NCBI GenBank assembly: GCA_023548195.1
Contig: JAJHZJ010000061.1
Span: forward strand, 1,404,771-1,468,770
Origin: Bettongia penicillata ogilbyi
Taxonomy: Eukaryota; Chordata; Mammalia; Diprotodontia; Potoroidae
DNA: 64,000 nt
Direction: 5' to 3'
Both the position numbers and the translations under genes were made by a program. Positions 33,905-46,164 of this stretch are shown here, piece after piece; within the stretch, counting starts at the first letter, position 1; every line of letters begins with the position of its first letter. The notes beneath the pieces were generated by a model. That model did not search any database. It was not told where the DNA came from and saw only the letters and a list, made by a program, of their open reading frames with translations.

Positions 33905-34100
33905 AGAAGAGTTTCCTAACAAGGTTGTAGTTCAGTTGTTTTCATTCATGTTCAACTCTTTGTCACCCCATTTGGATTTTTCTTGGCAAGGATACTAGAG
34001 TAGTTTGCCATTTTCTTTTTCTGTTCATTTTAAACATGAGAAAATGAGGTAAACAGAGTTAAGAGACTTGACCAGGGTCATACTTATTAAAAGTATCAGA
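33905..34100 (-). repeat. Marsupial SINE, minus strand, cut by HAL1
   Basis: Reverse of the SINE 3' half: a TTCAACTCTTTGTCACCCC block, a TTTTTCTTGGCAAGGATAC block, then GAGAAAATGAGG. It stops exactly where the second HAL1 begins and does not resume after it. Confidence 0.75.
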
Positions 34101-34571
34101 GAAGATGGCGGAGTAGGAAGACTAACGTATGCTAGCTCCAAACCCACAGCCCATGGATTTAATGTAAGAAGAGCTTCCCACAAGTTCTGGATCACTGCAG
34201 GGTGTGCAGAAACACAGTGGAAGAAATTTCCATTCCAGAGAGCCCTGGAGAGCCGTCCCCAGGGTCTGTCGCGCCCCGGAAAGCAGAGTCCACCCCAGTG
34301 CTGCCCTGGCCGGGCAGCCCCAGAGAAGCTGACCCGAGCAGGCTTCAGGGATGGAACCTGTGGTGGCCGGGAAGGTCCCTCCATCCACAGACGCTACAGG
34401 TCAGTGAGAAAGATGGCTGGGCTGGACAAGAGGGGAGTGGGGTGTCTCTGTGACTTGGGCCCCCTCGGGAGGAAGCGGCGGAGGCAGAGGCAGGGGCAGG
34501 AAGTGGCAGAGGCGGCGGCGGCCCAGGACTCCCCAAGCAGCAGGCAGGCAGAACTTCAGGTCTCTGCATAA
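34068..34571 (+). other. Sense open frame in HAL1 5' UTR, copy 2 (167 codons)
   Basis: The frame starts in the flank, 33 bp before the element, and runs through the 5' UTR to a stop after Q-V-S-A. It is collinear with the 11616-12092 frame of copy 1 for most of its length (A-G-F-R-D-G-T, C-L, R-Q-R-Q-G-Q-E). Coding status is unproven. Confidence 0.3.
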
Positions 34572-36958
34572 ACCCCGTGAGGGCCCTGCCCCACCCGCTC
34601 CATCACTGAAGGTCTCTGCATAAAGCCCCTGAGGGAACTGAGCCTGGGAGGCAGCTCTGCCCCCACCCCAGCACCAGAACTAAAGCTCACATTGATTAGC
34701 AGCCGCGCCTGCTGCGGCAAGCCCATTTGAATCTCAGACCCCAAGCACTAGCTGGGAAGATCTAGGAGGAGGTGGACAGGAATCTCAGAAGTCAAGTAAC
34801 TGGCTGGGAAAATGCCCAGAAAAGGGAAGAAAAATAAGACTATAGACAGTTTTTTTGAGCAGATGCAAATGTTCCTGCCTTTCGGATCTGATGACGAGGA
34901 GATATTCTTGACATCAGGGAAAGACATGGAGGGCGGGGCCTCTGTATCCCAGACATCCCAGGGGGTTGTCGGATGGGCTCAGACCTTGGAAGAGCTCAGA
35001 AAGGATTTTGAAAAGCAAGTTAGACAGGTGGAGGAAAAACTGGGAAGAGAAATGAGAGAGAAGCAAGAACAGTATGAAAAACAGGTCAATACCTTGGTAA
35101 AGGAGACCCAAAAAAATGCTGAAGAAAATAACACCTTGAAAAATAGGCTAACTCAATTGGCAAAAGAGGTTCAAAAAGCCAATGAGGAGAAGAATACTTT
35201 CAAAAGCAGAATTAGCCAAATGGAAAAAGGGTCAAAAGCTCACTGAAGAAAATAGTTCTCTCAAGATTAGAATGGAACAGATGGAGTCTAATGACTTTAT
35301 GAGAAACCAAGAAATCACCAAACAAAACCAAAAGAATGAAAAAATGGAAGAGAATGTGAAATATCTCATTGGAAAAACAACTGACCTGGAAAATAGATCC
35401 AGGAGAGACAATTTAAAAATTATGGGACTACCTGAAAGTCATGATCAAAAAAAGAGCCTAGACATCATCTTCCATGAAATTATTGAGGAAAACTGCCCTG
35501 ACATTCTACAACCAGAGGGCAAAATAAGTATTGAAAGAATCCATCGATCACCACCTGAAAAAGATCCAAAAAGAGAAATTCCTAGGAACATTGTGGCCAA
35601 ATTCCAGAACTCCCAGGTCAAGGAGAAAATCTTGCAAACAGCTAGAAAGAAACAATTGCAGTATTGTGGAAATAAAATCAGGATAACTCAAGATCTAGCA
35701 GCTTTTACATTAAGGGATCGAAGGGCATGGAATAGGATATTCCAGAAGTCAAAGGAACTAGGACTCAAACCAAGAATCACCTACCCAGCAAAACTGAGTA
35801 TAATAGTTCAGGGGAAATATGGTCTTTCAATGAAATAGAGGACTTTCAAGCATTCTTGATGAAAAGACCAGAGCTGAAAAGAAAATTTGACTTTCAAACA
35901 CAAGAATGAGAAGAAGCATGAAAAAGTAAACAGCAAAGAGAAGTCATAAGGGACTTACCAAAGGTGAACTGTTTACATTCCTACATGGAAAGACAATATT
36001 TGTAACTCTTAAAACTTTTCAGTATCTGGGTAGTTGGTGGGATCACACATGTACAAGCATGCACGCACACACACATACACACATGCCCGCACATACAGAG
36101 ACAGAGAGCACAGAGTGAATTGAATAGGATGGGACCATATCTTAAAAGACATTAAGGTAAATGGTGAGAGAGAAATGTAGTGGGAGGAAAGAGGGTGAAA
36201 TGGAATGGGGTAAATTATATATCATTTAAGAGGCAAGTAGGAGACTTTTTAGTGGAGGGAAAAAGAGGAGAGCTGAGAAAAACAAACAAACAAACGAAAA
36301 ACAAACAAAAACAAGAAGTTTACCCTCATCACATTTGACTAAAGGAAGGAATAAAATGCACACTCATTTTGATATGAAAACATATCTTACAGTTTAGGAA
36401 AGTGGGGGAGAAGGAGATAAGCAAGGGGGGGATGATGGAAGGGAGGGCAAAGGGAGGAGGGAGCAATTTAAAGTCAACACTTGGGGAGGGACAGGATCAA
36501 AAACAGAAGAGAAACAATGAGGGGCAGGGTAGGATGGAGGGTAATTCAGTTAGTCTTACACAACACGACTATCAGGGAAGTCATTTGCAAAACTACACAG
36601 ATAGGGCCTATATTGAATTGCCTGCCTTCCCAAAGGGAATGGGTGGGGAGGGAGGGATGGGGAGAATTTGGAACTCAAGTTTTAGGAACAACTGTTTAGT
36701 ATTGTTGTTGCTACTAGGAAAGAAGACATACAGTTAATGAGGAATAGAAAGTCATCTGGCCCTACAGGAGAAAAGAGAAGATGGAGACAAGAGAAGGGAG
36801 GGATGACAGAAGAGAGGGCAGATTGGAGATAGGGAAAATTAGATTGCTTGGGGTATTGGGGTGGAGGGAGGGGAGAAAAGGGGAGAAAATTTGGAACCCA
36901 AAATTTTGTGAAAATGAATGTAAAAAGTTAAATAAATAAATAAATTTAGAAAAAAAAA
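34101..36958 (+). mobile_element. Second HAL1-type element, full structure, ORF1 broken
   Basis: Same architecture as 9293-12208 in the opposite orientation: 5' end GAAGATGGCGGAGTAGG, GC-rich 5' UTR with tandem units (34559-34680), ORF1 (34812-35909), about 1 kb of purine-rich 3' sequence with a CA run (36061-36090), and an A-rich tail (36925-36958). ORF2 is absent at the same place. I see no clear target duplication, so the left junction may have been altered. The extreme 5' bases present in copy 1 (GGGGGCGGAGTCA) are missing. Confidence 0.87.
34812..35909 (+). pseudogene. HAL1/LINE-1 ORF1 with two frameshifts
   Basis: Nearly identical in plan to the intact ORF1 at 10327-11427. A 2-nt loss near 35228-35234 (within the coiled coil, after Q-M-E-K) ends the first frame at 144 codons. 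The second frame (to 35838) covers the rest of the coiled coil, RRM and most of the C-terminal domain, until a 1-nt loss near 35813-35818. The total length is 1098 nt against 1101 nt in the intact copy. It cannot make a full ORF1p. Confidence 0.9.
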
Positions 36959-38539
36959 AGAATTGTACCCACATACACTTTTGAATTTAACCTGTATTAT
37001 TAACACTTTCTTAATTCCAGAAATCAACAGTACAATATAACAAGCCTTAATTTGTAATATTTGCTGACTTACAGTGTGAATACTCACGTGCAGAAAATTT
37101 AACAATCTGTAAATCAGAGGGGCTCCAGCACAACCCAGCCCGAAGGGTGGCAAGCTTGAGTCTCTTCAACTATCCCAAGACATTTCCTGTATAGCATTAT
37201 CTGCTTTCATCAAATGATCCAAAGCCCCTATGAGTTTTAAAAATTATTAAGGACTTATTTACTCCTTATTTATTTTTTGATTGATTTATTGCCCTAATCA
37301 AAGTTTCTTGGGGGTTGCCTGCCTCCCTTACACATATAATATGCATTTAAAAACACAAATTAAATTGATCATAAGGTGTTCTCATAAGAATGAGAAAGTG
37401 TACATCAGGTTTTTTTCTATGTATGGATATATGTAATGACACACACACACATATATATTTGCAAATTGGATATTTGTAGATCAATGAGTGATCTTTGGTT
37501 GCATCCTTTGCGCATGTCTCATTCCTTCACTGAGGTGAAACAGACCATAATTGCAGGACTTGTCTTCTACTCTCACTGATTTTCTATGGCTATGATTTCA
37601 AGTTTAATTCCAGCCGTATTTCTAATGGAGTTTCTTAAACATTACAGTTCATCTTATGTTAAAATTACATAAAATACTATGAAAAAATTTAATAAATAGA
37701 ATGTTTCATATTATTATTATACTTACATATTATATACTTATTATAATATTATACTTATAATAATAATATACTTATTATTATACTTACAGTCGTGAGCCTA
37801 TACAAAGTTCTTAAAAAAAAAATAAGGTAAACAGATTCCATTCTGATCCCTCTGAATTTACATTCTAAGGCCAATATCCTAGGCAAAATGTTAGAAATAA
37901 ACTTCTTAATACTTTATCTCTTGCAAAATGAACATATCTACAAAGAAATTTCAACGAAGTCCTCCCTGAAATGGACAGATTGCCTGGGCATCAGAAAACC
38001 TGCTATTAAGAATATTCAAACATTATTGCTACTAAGGTTCCTCATCAAATAGCTGTTGGGCAGAAAGTTTCTGAAATACCCTTTTTTCCCCCTTCCTACC
38101 CTCCCCATTGTTGTATCCGTTATACCAGGCCTCAAGGGGGAAACTTAGTACATCAAAAGTATTTTTTAAAGTGAACAAAAGAATTAAACCTTTGAACAAA
38201 AAAAATAAATAGAATCAGGAACAGGGAAAACTAAGGAACAGATCAAAAATATATGTAACCCAGATACCAGAAATCAGTGATCACTGAGTGATTTCCAATG
38301 TACCCCACTTCTTGGACTAGATTCCATCATTATCACACTCCCACGAAAGTTATCACCAAAAAACTCATCATCCTTAAGTTGCATTATCTCTGGTACTCAC
38401 ATCTCACTGTAACTTTCAGTACCTTCTGTCCCTCTGAGCGGAAGGGTGGAGTGTAGAGCAAAGAACTCTTCCAAAAGTCTTCATTTAAAAAGGATTCCCA
38501 GGCCATTTATCTTTTTATTTCCTGCAATCTGCACTCTGT
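36959..38539. other. Intergenic, no recognised feature
   Basis: AT-rich. Simple repeats include ACACAC/TATATA (37440-37460) and repeated ATTATACTTA-type units (37715-37790). No exon or family is recognised. Confidence 0.45.
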
Positions 38540-38745
38540 AGACCGGACTCTACCATGCCCCCATACCATCTTCTTCCCCTGACTCCCCTGACCTTTTCAG
38601 CTTTCTTTTGTGCACTGTTTCTCCCCATTAAATAATAAGCTCCCTGAAAGCAGGGACTGTCTTTTTCATATTTTTATCCCCTAATACTTAGCACAGTGCC
38701 TAGCAGGTGTTTAAGAAGTGTTCATTGACTGTTAAATACACCCAA
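38540..38745 (+). repeat. L2 LINE 3' end
   Basis: AATAAGCTCCCTGAAAGCAG, then TTAGCACAGTGCCTAGCAGG and GTTCATTGACTG. Confidence 0.8.
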
Positions 38746-39904
38746 GTAAAAATTACATTTATGGGCACAGTTTACCACAATGTTCTAAGCATATCACTGG
38801 AAATCAGGGATTCTAAAAATAAAACTTCCCAAGTTTTCTGAGATAGTATAACAATTAGTAGTGTTCCCATTAAAGTAGCATAAAGAGTGATGGTACTATA
38901 CAAGTGCTAAATAATTATTAAAGGAGGTCTGATGTGATGGCTGACTTTAGAAGTTTCTTCTAAGCAGCAGGACCTACAGTAAAGAAAGATTATACTCCAG
39001 GGATAGGGACCTGTATTAATTATAATTTATTACCAGCAGTTATGAGGTATATTACATATCATATGGGAAGAGGGTATCTTCATCTGGGGCCTGGGCTCCC
39101 CCAAATAGAGCAATGCCTCCAAATATTCTAGTATTGTTATGTTCTTGTACTAAAACCAAATCAGAAGGGAGATACCTGCTAAAGCAGTAAACCATACTGT
39201 GAGAATAGGGAAAGTAAAGAAAGACCATATAAACTGTGCTTTTCTGATTGCATCAAAAAGGTGCTATGTATACTTTCCATAAACGATGTCATAGTAGAAA
39301 ATATGCTAAAATGCCACCCTGAAAAAAAAGCCTGGATGATGAAAAAACATGAAAGGATGTATGTTTTTAAATAATTCCACCTAAAGATTATACAGATCCA
39401 GTAATATGATAGTGGCACAAAAAAAGTTCACCAAATTTGGGTCAAAAAGAAAAACTGTCACTGGTTCTGCTTTCCAGAATTTTGAAGGCTGAATGCATTT
39501 TCATTTTTCAGGAATTGAAATTTAAAAAAGGAGAAAAGCAACCAGAAATATGAAACAAGTTTCTATTTATTTTCTCCTATTAATGAATTTATTTGTCAAG
39601 TTCAAATTTAACATTTATTAAACACTTACTCTATGGGATGTTTGGGGAGGAGAGTTGGTGCGAGAGTTTACTGAGCCTTTTTTCAGGGATGCTTATCCAC
39701 TCTAGGTGTCTCCATGATTCACCCAGCTCTCACCTGTGGCTCCAAGAAGGTGTAGAGCAAATGGAGCAGCCACACCCCAGTAAACCATCTCAACAGATTG
39801 GCAAAACCAGGTTGAAGGTAATTGACAGGCCTCAAACTTGTTGATGAATTAGGAGGACATCTACCCCATGGCATGTGAAGACTTTCCCTGGTAGAATGCG
39901 CTGA
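38746..39904. other. Intergenic, no recognised feature
   Basis: No exon or repeat recognised with confidence. Confidence 0.4.
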
Positions 39905-40160
39905 ACAGAACAATTTATTTCAATGTTCCTGAAGGCAGCTAAAGCAGGCCCTGTAGAGTCCTTAGAGCTTGGACAGTCATCAAAGATGCCAAGGTCACCC
40001 ATTGAATCCTGGGCCATTGCCAGTTATCAACATTTTTCCTGCCACTGGGCTTCAATGACTCTAGAAGAAAGAGTGAGGCTGAGAGTTTTGTGCAATTCTG
40101 ACTCACTTAAATCCAATTCATACACAAGTCAAGATATCAACTGTGATGTCATCTTAAGAC
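39905..40160 (+). repeat. Marsupial SINE (GATGTCATC-tail family), copy 1
   Basis: CCTGAAGGCAGCTAAAGCAG, then GCCAAGGTCACCC, TGACTCTAGAAGAAAGAGTG and CAAGTCAAGATATCAACTGT with GATGTCATC. Related sequence is at 47.95-48.12 kb, 48.65-48.86 kb and, reversed, at 62.24-62.47 kb. Confidence 0.65.
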
Positions 40161-40224
40161 TCTGGGGAAAATACAGAATTTAGATAAGATCCCATCCCTG
40201 TCCTCTTGCCTTGGAAGGTGAAAT

Positions 40225-40630
40225 GTTACCATACAGTGAAATAACTCTAGTATAAAATATGTACAAACTAATAAATAGAATTATAGATGATATAAAAGGT
40301 TCTAGCAAAGTGAGAGGGTTGGGAAGGAAAGTTCATTAGTAAATGGTAGAGATGGAGATGAGGGAAGACCTTGTTGAGAAGGTGACATTCATTCTGGGCT
40401 TTATAGGATGGACATTCTACAGTAGGCAGAGGAAGAGTGGCTGGACAATCCAGGCATAGGGAACAACTTTAAGCAGGCACAGAGGTTGGAACAGCGTGAG
40501 AACATATACTTGGTAGGGGATCGCTGGGGTAAATGGTTCATGGGAGAATGTGAGACATAGCTGGAAATATAGCGTGGTACTAGATAGAATTTGAAGGGTC
40601 ACGTGAAAAGAGTTTAAACTTTAGTAGGCA
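40225..40630 (+). repeat. Unnamed dispersed repeat, copy 2
   Basis: It shares the GAGATGAGGG..., AATCCAGGCATAGGGAACA and AGGCACAGAGGTTGGAACAG blocks with the copy at 32.58 kb and extends further 3'. Confidence 0.55.
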
Positions 40631-41100
40631 ATCTATAAGTGTTCTGTAGAGTAATGTGGTGTAAGGTTAGAGTAGTATCTCTCTCCCCTTCTTCCTACCA
40701 CATTATAATGCACCATAATGGCACCGTCATGCCCTCATGATATAAATGAAGCCTGTATGACATACTATCAGCAGGCTACATGTGGTGCAGTTCATGAACC
40801 AGTTATGGGAAGCTTCCCCAGAGCCCACTGTCAAGGCAGTTCAAGTAAAACATTTTGGTACTGGATATGCAAGAGGTTCAAGATTCCTTGCAAATGTAAA
40901 ATGACAAATGCTAGCTCCGTCTTTGTCTACAGCCCCTCACCCCAGCCATCAAAGGAGAAATCACAAAAAATGAAATAGGTGGAAGGGGAAAAGAGCCAAA
41001 TGAGGATTTATTAACTATGTATCTACCCTAAGCCTTCTACTTTCTCCTGTGTATCAATTTCTCCAGCTGAAAAAAAAGGGGGGATGGGATGAAATTGACT
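40631..41100. other. Upstream of the CpG island, no recognised feature
   Basis: AT-rich DNA up to an abrupt GC rise at about 41101. No TATA or exon is called. Confidence 0.4.
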
Positions 41101-41965
41101 AACACGCGTTCGCACGAGAGTCCTGAAGGACCTCTAACGCTCCGGGACCTTTAAGGGATCTTGTTCTTCTGCACGGCCCCCTCAGTGCGGGGAACTCCAA
41201 GGTCTCGTTGACTTGGAGGACAGCTTCCGCTCCATCACATCCAACACCTTCGCGAGGGCCCCGGGCAGCACGCCACCTGTCCCCGCGGCTCGCCCCGCCG
41301 CCTCGCTCCTTCGGCACGTCCACGCGCCCCCGAAGCCGCTTCTGGCGGTGCTCGGGAGGGGCGGCGCCCTGGCGCGGCCGCCAGGTGCGAAGGGGCTCCG
41401 GGGCCAGGTCAGTCTGGGCCACAGGGAGGCTGCGCCGGGCGCGCGGGGAGGGCCCCAGCTGCAGAGGCGCGAGCCCTTGGCGTGCAGCTGGAGCGGCAGC
41501 AGCACAGGGGCTGGCTGGCCCAGGTAGAGGCAGGCTGCCTTCTGTCTGAGTTTCCTCGGGGTGGCAGCGCTTCCTGGGCTCCCCGCAGCACGTGGAGAGC
41601 GAGGTCATGGCGGGTTCAACTACGGGCGAGGATCACTACCGCGTCTTTGCCAAGGTAAGGGCTGGAGAAACTGGAGTTAGGAAGGGGCGATCAGGCCGAG
41701 GGCCGGGGCAGGCCTGGCCGGACCTCAGGCCCTTCGTCCTGTTTCCAGGAGCTCGGTCTTCCCGGCCCTGTATGCACGGACATCGAGTGCGTTGAAAGGG
41801 GGCATGGAGGTGGAAGCATGGGGGTCGTGGCAGTACCGCGGGAGGCTTCCTTCAGCTGGGGCTGGCTGCTACTCTCATGCCTGCTTTCCTGCCCACCCCG
41901 CTTTCCACTTGTGGGTAGAAGCCCAGGGTGCCCAGGGAGCAGCCCCAGGGGGGCTTAAGAACCCT
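41101..41965 (+). promoter_or_regulatory. SOHLH2: CpG island and presumed SOHLH2 promoter
   Basis: This is an abrupt GC-rich block with dense CpG in an AT-rich window, starting about 500 bp upstream of the SOHLH2 ATG and continuing about 300 bp into intron 1. No TATA box is obvious, as is usual for CpG-island promoters. A palindromic E-box CACGTG (41589-41594) lies 13 bp before the ATG, and an E2F-like GCGGGAG is at about 41838. Germline gene promoters repressed by the MGA/MAX-E2F6 complex often combine these sites, and SOHLH proteins also bind E-boxes; that link is inference. Long GC-rich frames on both strands here are composition artefacts. Confidence 0.75.
41607..41654 (+). CDS. SOHLH2: SOHLH2 coding exon 1 (start codon)
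   Basis: First coding exon of spermatogenesis- and oogenesis-specific basic helix-loop-helix protein 2, a germ-cell nuclear transcription factor that partners SOHLH1 and binds E-boxes. The ATG has a strong initiation context (G at -3, G at +4). The frame runs 16 codons, M-A-G-S through F-A-K, and ends at CAAG|GTAAGG, a canonical phase-0 donor. Human SOHLH2, as I recall it, also begins with a short exon of about 16 codons before a conserved (A/K)-(E/K)-I-D-(I/L)-L-L-V-G-D-V stretch, which here starts exon 2. The exon lies in a CpG island, as expected for a promoter-proximal exon. An upstream in-frame GTG at 41592 is unlikely to be the start. Confidence comes from the whole exon chain, since 16 codons alone prove little. 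Confidence 0.85.
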
Positions 41966-43364
41966 TGCACCCTGTGTGACTGAGAGAAGGGAAAGGTCTC
42001 GTAGTTATCTGCTTCCCCACGTTTTCCCAGAGCTGTGGGGAGTGTCCCGCTGATCCTCGAAAAGGGCCAGATGATGGAGGTGGATAAGGGAAAGCTTGGC
42101 TTTTCAAAAGCGGAAAAGAACAGGTGGACTCCTTAGCTCACGTGTCCCGTCTGTCCTTTCATTTCCCTAAATCAAGGTGCAATTTTTAAAAAGAGGCCAA
42201 GTGAAAAATTTAAAAGCTATTTATGTCAATCTAAACAGTTTTAAAACGAAAATTTTATTTCTTAGCATTTCATTCTGGAATATAATTGACTTCCTTAATG
42301 TTATTTAATCATTGATGGAAATAGATCCTTGAAATCTGTATCTTAATCCAAATTTATGACCACTGATATGTTTAACAATTAGAATAATAGAAAATCCAGT
42401 TTTTAATAGAAAAAAAGTAGAGTGTACCTCCTTCATTGCAGTTATGGTAACTTGCACATTCTCCAAAGTTCCCTTCATCAAATTTCTAAGACAGGAGTTA
42501 CTTCCTAAAGCTTGTTCTTTTTTTCTTATTCTATTAAATTTTAAGTCAACCAAAATGAGCTTTCTGAAAGTAATATGGTAGCACTCTGAGGGGTGGGCTG
42601 AACAGAATTAACTTAGGTCTTAATTGAGTGTGGAATTCATAAGTATTACTGTAGAGGAATATACCTTTAATACCTACACCAAACTGAACTTTGTCTACCA
42701 TATACCCAAGCAATGTACCTGGGCAGTAGAGACAAAGGGATATAACTAGTCTGACTTTAAGGAAGTTGAAGCCCCAGTTGTGCTGCTTGTACTATTTGGG
42801 CAGAGTGGGGCATGTTAAATTTCCCTTGGCATGGCAGTTTAAATCCTCTGACTCCTGGGGAAACAGGAGTCCAGCATTTGCTCTTAGAATAGAGGTTACT
42901 GTGGTGCAGCTGCCGCAGATTGAGTCAGTGCTGTTTGTTGTGATAACAACCACAGAAATAACAACTCCATGAAATGCAGGAGTAGTTTGCTTTAAGTACT
43001 TCAGCACCTGCTGTTACTAATTAAGGGCTTAGTATGCTCCAGATTGCAAATGACAATCCAGTGTTTTAAAAATGTTAGTGGCTAGGGTGCTCTGCATGTT
43101 GAGCTCAGAACTCAAATAAGGTACTGGAGTATTGCTTGATAGTTCTTTTTAAAAAGCATTCATAATTTTTATTTGAAAATAGAAGTGTTAAAATACAAAA
43201 AAAGTACTTTGCGCTTAAATTTTTTTGAAAAAAAGCATTTAGCATACCAGCACCAGATTTAATTGAGTTGTGCTTATACAAGTCAAAAATGTTATTATTG
43301 ATCTCAAGTGCAAATTTGTGACTTTCAGTAAAGTATCTTTTCAAAGAAGGCTGACAGTTTCAAA

Positions 43365-43485
43365 AGGAGTGACATTTACTTAGCATTTGAAGCCCCTGCA
43401 TTATCTCTTGTCCCCACAACAGGCTAGAAAGTGGGTTCAGTAGGTAATGCCCCCTCTATTTTATACAGGAGGAAACTGAGGTTCA
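43365..43485 (-). repeat. MIR fragment
   Basis: Reverse MIR 3' half with a TACAGGAGGAAACTGAGGTTC terminus-like block. Confidence 0.65.
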
Positions 43486-43574
43486 CTTTCAATTCCTTTT
43501 GCTTTACTCATTCTGCCCCTCCCTACTCCAATTCCTTAAAAGATAGTCTTGGATGTAATAAAACTTACTCTTAG

Positions 43575-43720
43575 GGAGGCATTATGGTTAGTGGAAAAAT
43601 TATCTTTAGCATGAGAGAAAATCCAGGCTCTGCTGCTTACTTACCACAAATGTCCTTGGACATTTTACCTCTCTGGGCTTCATGTGTAAAGTGGATGAGA
43701 CTTATTCTAGCTTTTAAATC
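43575..43720 (+). repeat. MIR fragment
   Basis: MIR core order: a GTTAGTGGAAAAATTA head, CTTACTTACCACAAATGTCC and ACCTCTCTGGGCTTCATGTG. Confidence 0.6.
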
Positions 43721-46164
43721 TTAAACTCCTGCAAGATATTTTTAAACTGAATAAAAATTTTGAATAAAAGTTGATTGAAAATTGCGTAATTAACATTACT
43801 GGAACTCAATGGTCTGCTTATTTTTTTCCTCCACCAAATGTTCCTTTAGTTAGGTCCCAGGCAAAAATTGTAAAGCAATTTTTTCCTATCTTGCCCTTTC
43901 TTTTGCCTTCCTCAGGCTCCAGGTACTTTAACCCTGCTTTCCAAAGTACTCTGCATGGAAATAGTACCTAGACCTGCCCCAATGCTACCATGCTGCAAGC
44001 TTGTGCTCCTCTAAGCTGCTTTCTTGTCTTTGTTTTGTATTGCAGCTAATCTGTAGGCAAGTAATCTGATTTTAATCATCTTCATTTTGACTTAACCTTC
44101 CAGAGAAGTCTTCCTCTGTAAATGGCTCTAGGAATGCTTAAAGCAGGAGACCATAATTTTTTGTTGATGTTGTCAAGGCAATATGGAAAAGCCTATGTAT
44201 CTCTTATCAAGAGTATTGTTTTTAACTCCATAAAATAAAATACGTAGAATTGTGAGAAAAACCAATTATGTTGAAATGCAGTTATTAAATTGCTTTTTTT
44301 AAAAAAACCAAGTTTTTGGACCCTAAGTTAAGAGCACCTAGCCTAAATTAGACCAAAATACCTAAACCTAGTAAAGAATTATTTTCATTATTATGTATAG
44401 ATAGAAACCTCTATACTTCCTCAGAGACCTCAAGAAGATTTTTCTCTGGTTTACTCTGAGATCTTTCTACTTCACAGGTTCAGTTTTCTTCATTTTAACT
44501 TATTAAAATCATAGCAATTTAGACTCCAGAGGCTTTAGTGACTCATCAGATGTAAGAATAGAATGCTAGAGGCCTAATTGAAGTTACTATGAACGGAAGG
44601 CTTGGTCATACTTTCTTTCTAACAAAGAAAAATGTATTAGCAAACAGATTCACACAGATGAGTCCTCAGAAATAGCTGGACTTCCTCAGCACTCCTTGAA
44701 GGGTGTGACTTCCTGTTTTAGCTAAACTATTTCCCATCCTGACAGAGGATAGCATGAAGACAGCTCCACAGAAAGATATTTTGATAAGAGGCCAGTAGTC
44801 ATGCCTTCACTTTTGTGATTTAGAAGGAAGCTATTTATTGAGTCATTGCCATTTTCCCCTCACTAAAGGAAAATAACTCTGCTTACAAGATTCCTAAAAA
44901 TCAAATAGATGGCATGAGTTCTTGTTTACCAAAGAAGTACTGATATTTTGGGTTTCTAAGGAGTACCATTTGGCACCAGAAAACTGTACTGAATGGGGTC
45001 TAAAAAATTTGGCTTTTAATTTGTTTCCTCTAAATTTATCTAAGTAGAAGAGTAAATTAGTGGGTTTTTACCTTCTGAGGTATAAAAATTAACCACTCCT
45101 TAACATATGACAAGTATCCAGAAGATATTTCTCAAAATCTACTCAGTGATCACTTTTCAGGATATTGGGTTACAGAACATCATTACTCTGATTCAAGGAA
45201 AACATAAGTAATTCATGAAGAATAGACTCCGGATTTTCTAGGTTTTTAATGTTGCCAGGAGAAGAAACGTCAGGCTTTCTAATAAAGTACTGATGAACTG
45301 TGGTTTCTTTTGAAGAAATTTTTCCCTTTCAAACTGACAGTTGAAATAAATAGTGTAAAGTCTGTATTTATGGTAACAACTATTTTAAGGTAATGGTAAA
45401 ACAAGAGGAAAAAAGATCTTCTACCTTAAAAGTTACCTCAGTTCTTAGGATCCTCTTGTTACTTATTTATCATGTCTTTAGCAATTTGGTTTTCATTCTT
45501 CAAAGTGACTAAGGGAGCATTACCTAATGACCAAGTGTGATATATTTCGTTTCTTCCCCAGGGTTATTCTGGACTCTTAAGGGGGCTTGGAGAAGTCTAG
45601 TCTCTGCTACTAGCTCAAGCCCCTGCTACTTGTGTTCCCCCACTTATAGAGATCCTCTAAAACCCAGTTCCACTTAACAGATCAGCTTTTACAAAAGTTA
45701 TTTAAGGGTAAGGAACAAACATACAGTTCCCCATCCTGTCCCTAAAACCTAAGACACATAGATTCTCCTTATTATACACACTTCGGTCTCCGGGGAAGAT
45801 AGAATAGGTTCACATTTTAAATCAGTTCCTATATAGCATAGTCCTACCAAGTTACAAGTCCATTCCATCCCAGCACCTTGGCTCCCAGGGCATGTTGATG
45901 ACTGGCAGCAACATTCAGCCAGTAATCCTGTCTCCAAGGAGGTCATGGCTAAAGGAAGGGAGTTTCCAAGGGCCAGAGACTCCACCATCTGCATCTAGAA
46001 TTGTAAAAGACAAGTGAAACAGACCAAAGTCCCCAACTTGGTTTTGCTACCACATTTAAAAGGGGAGAGAAGGGAGAAGGTAACTCTTTCCCCATGCTCC
46101 GCTCAGTGTCTATAGTTTCAGTGACCAGGATTTACTTCTCCTTTAATGCTACTGGCAAGAGAGA

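Noticed and set aside
36402..36737. 111-codon plus-strand frame, and its partner at 9582-9860 minus
   Set aside because: Lies in the purine-rich HAL1 3' region, Gly/Lys/Glu-rich from base composition; shifted or broken between copies.
1..41000. CCDC169, expected upstream of SOHLH2 by human gene order
   Set aside because: I looked for its coiled-coil exons by eye and found no convincing match; short exons could be missed, so absence is not claimed.
41099..41608. 169-codon minus-strand frame and 104-113-codon plus-strand frames in the CpG island
   Set aside because: All overlap in a GC-rich, CpG-dense block where stops are rare; no domain, no splice logic, and the SOHLH2 exon in the same place has a different frame.
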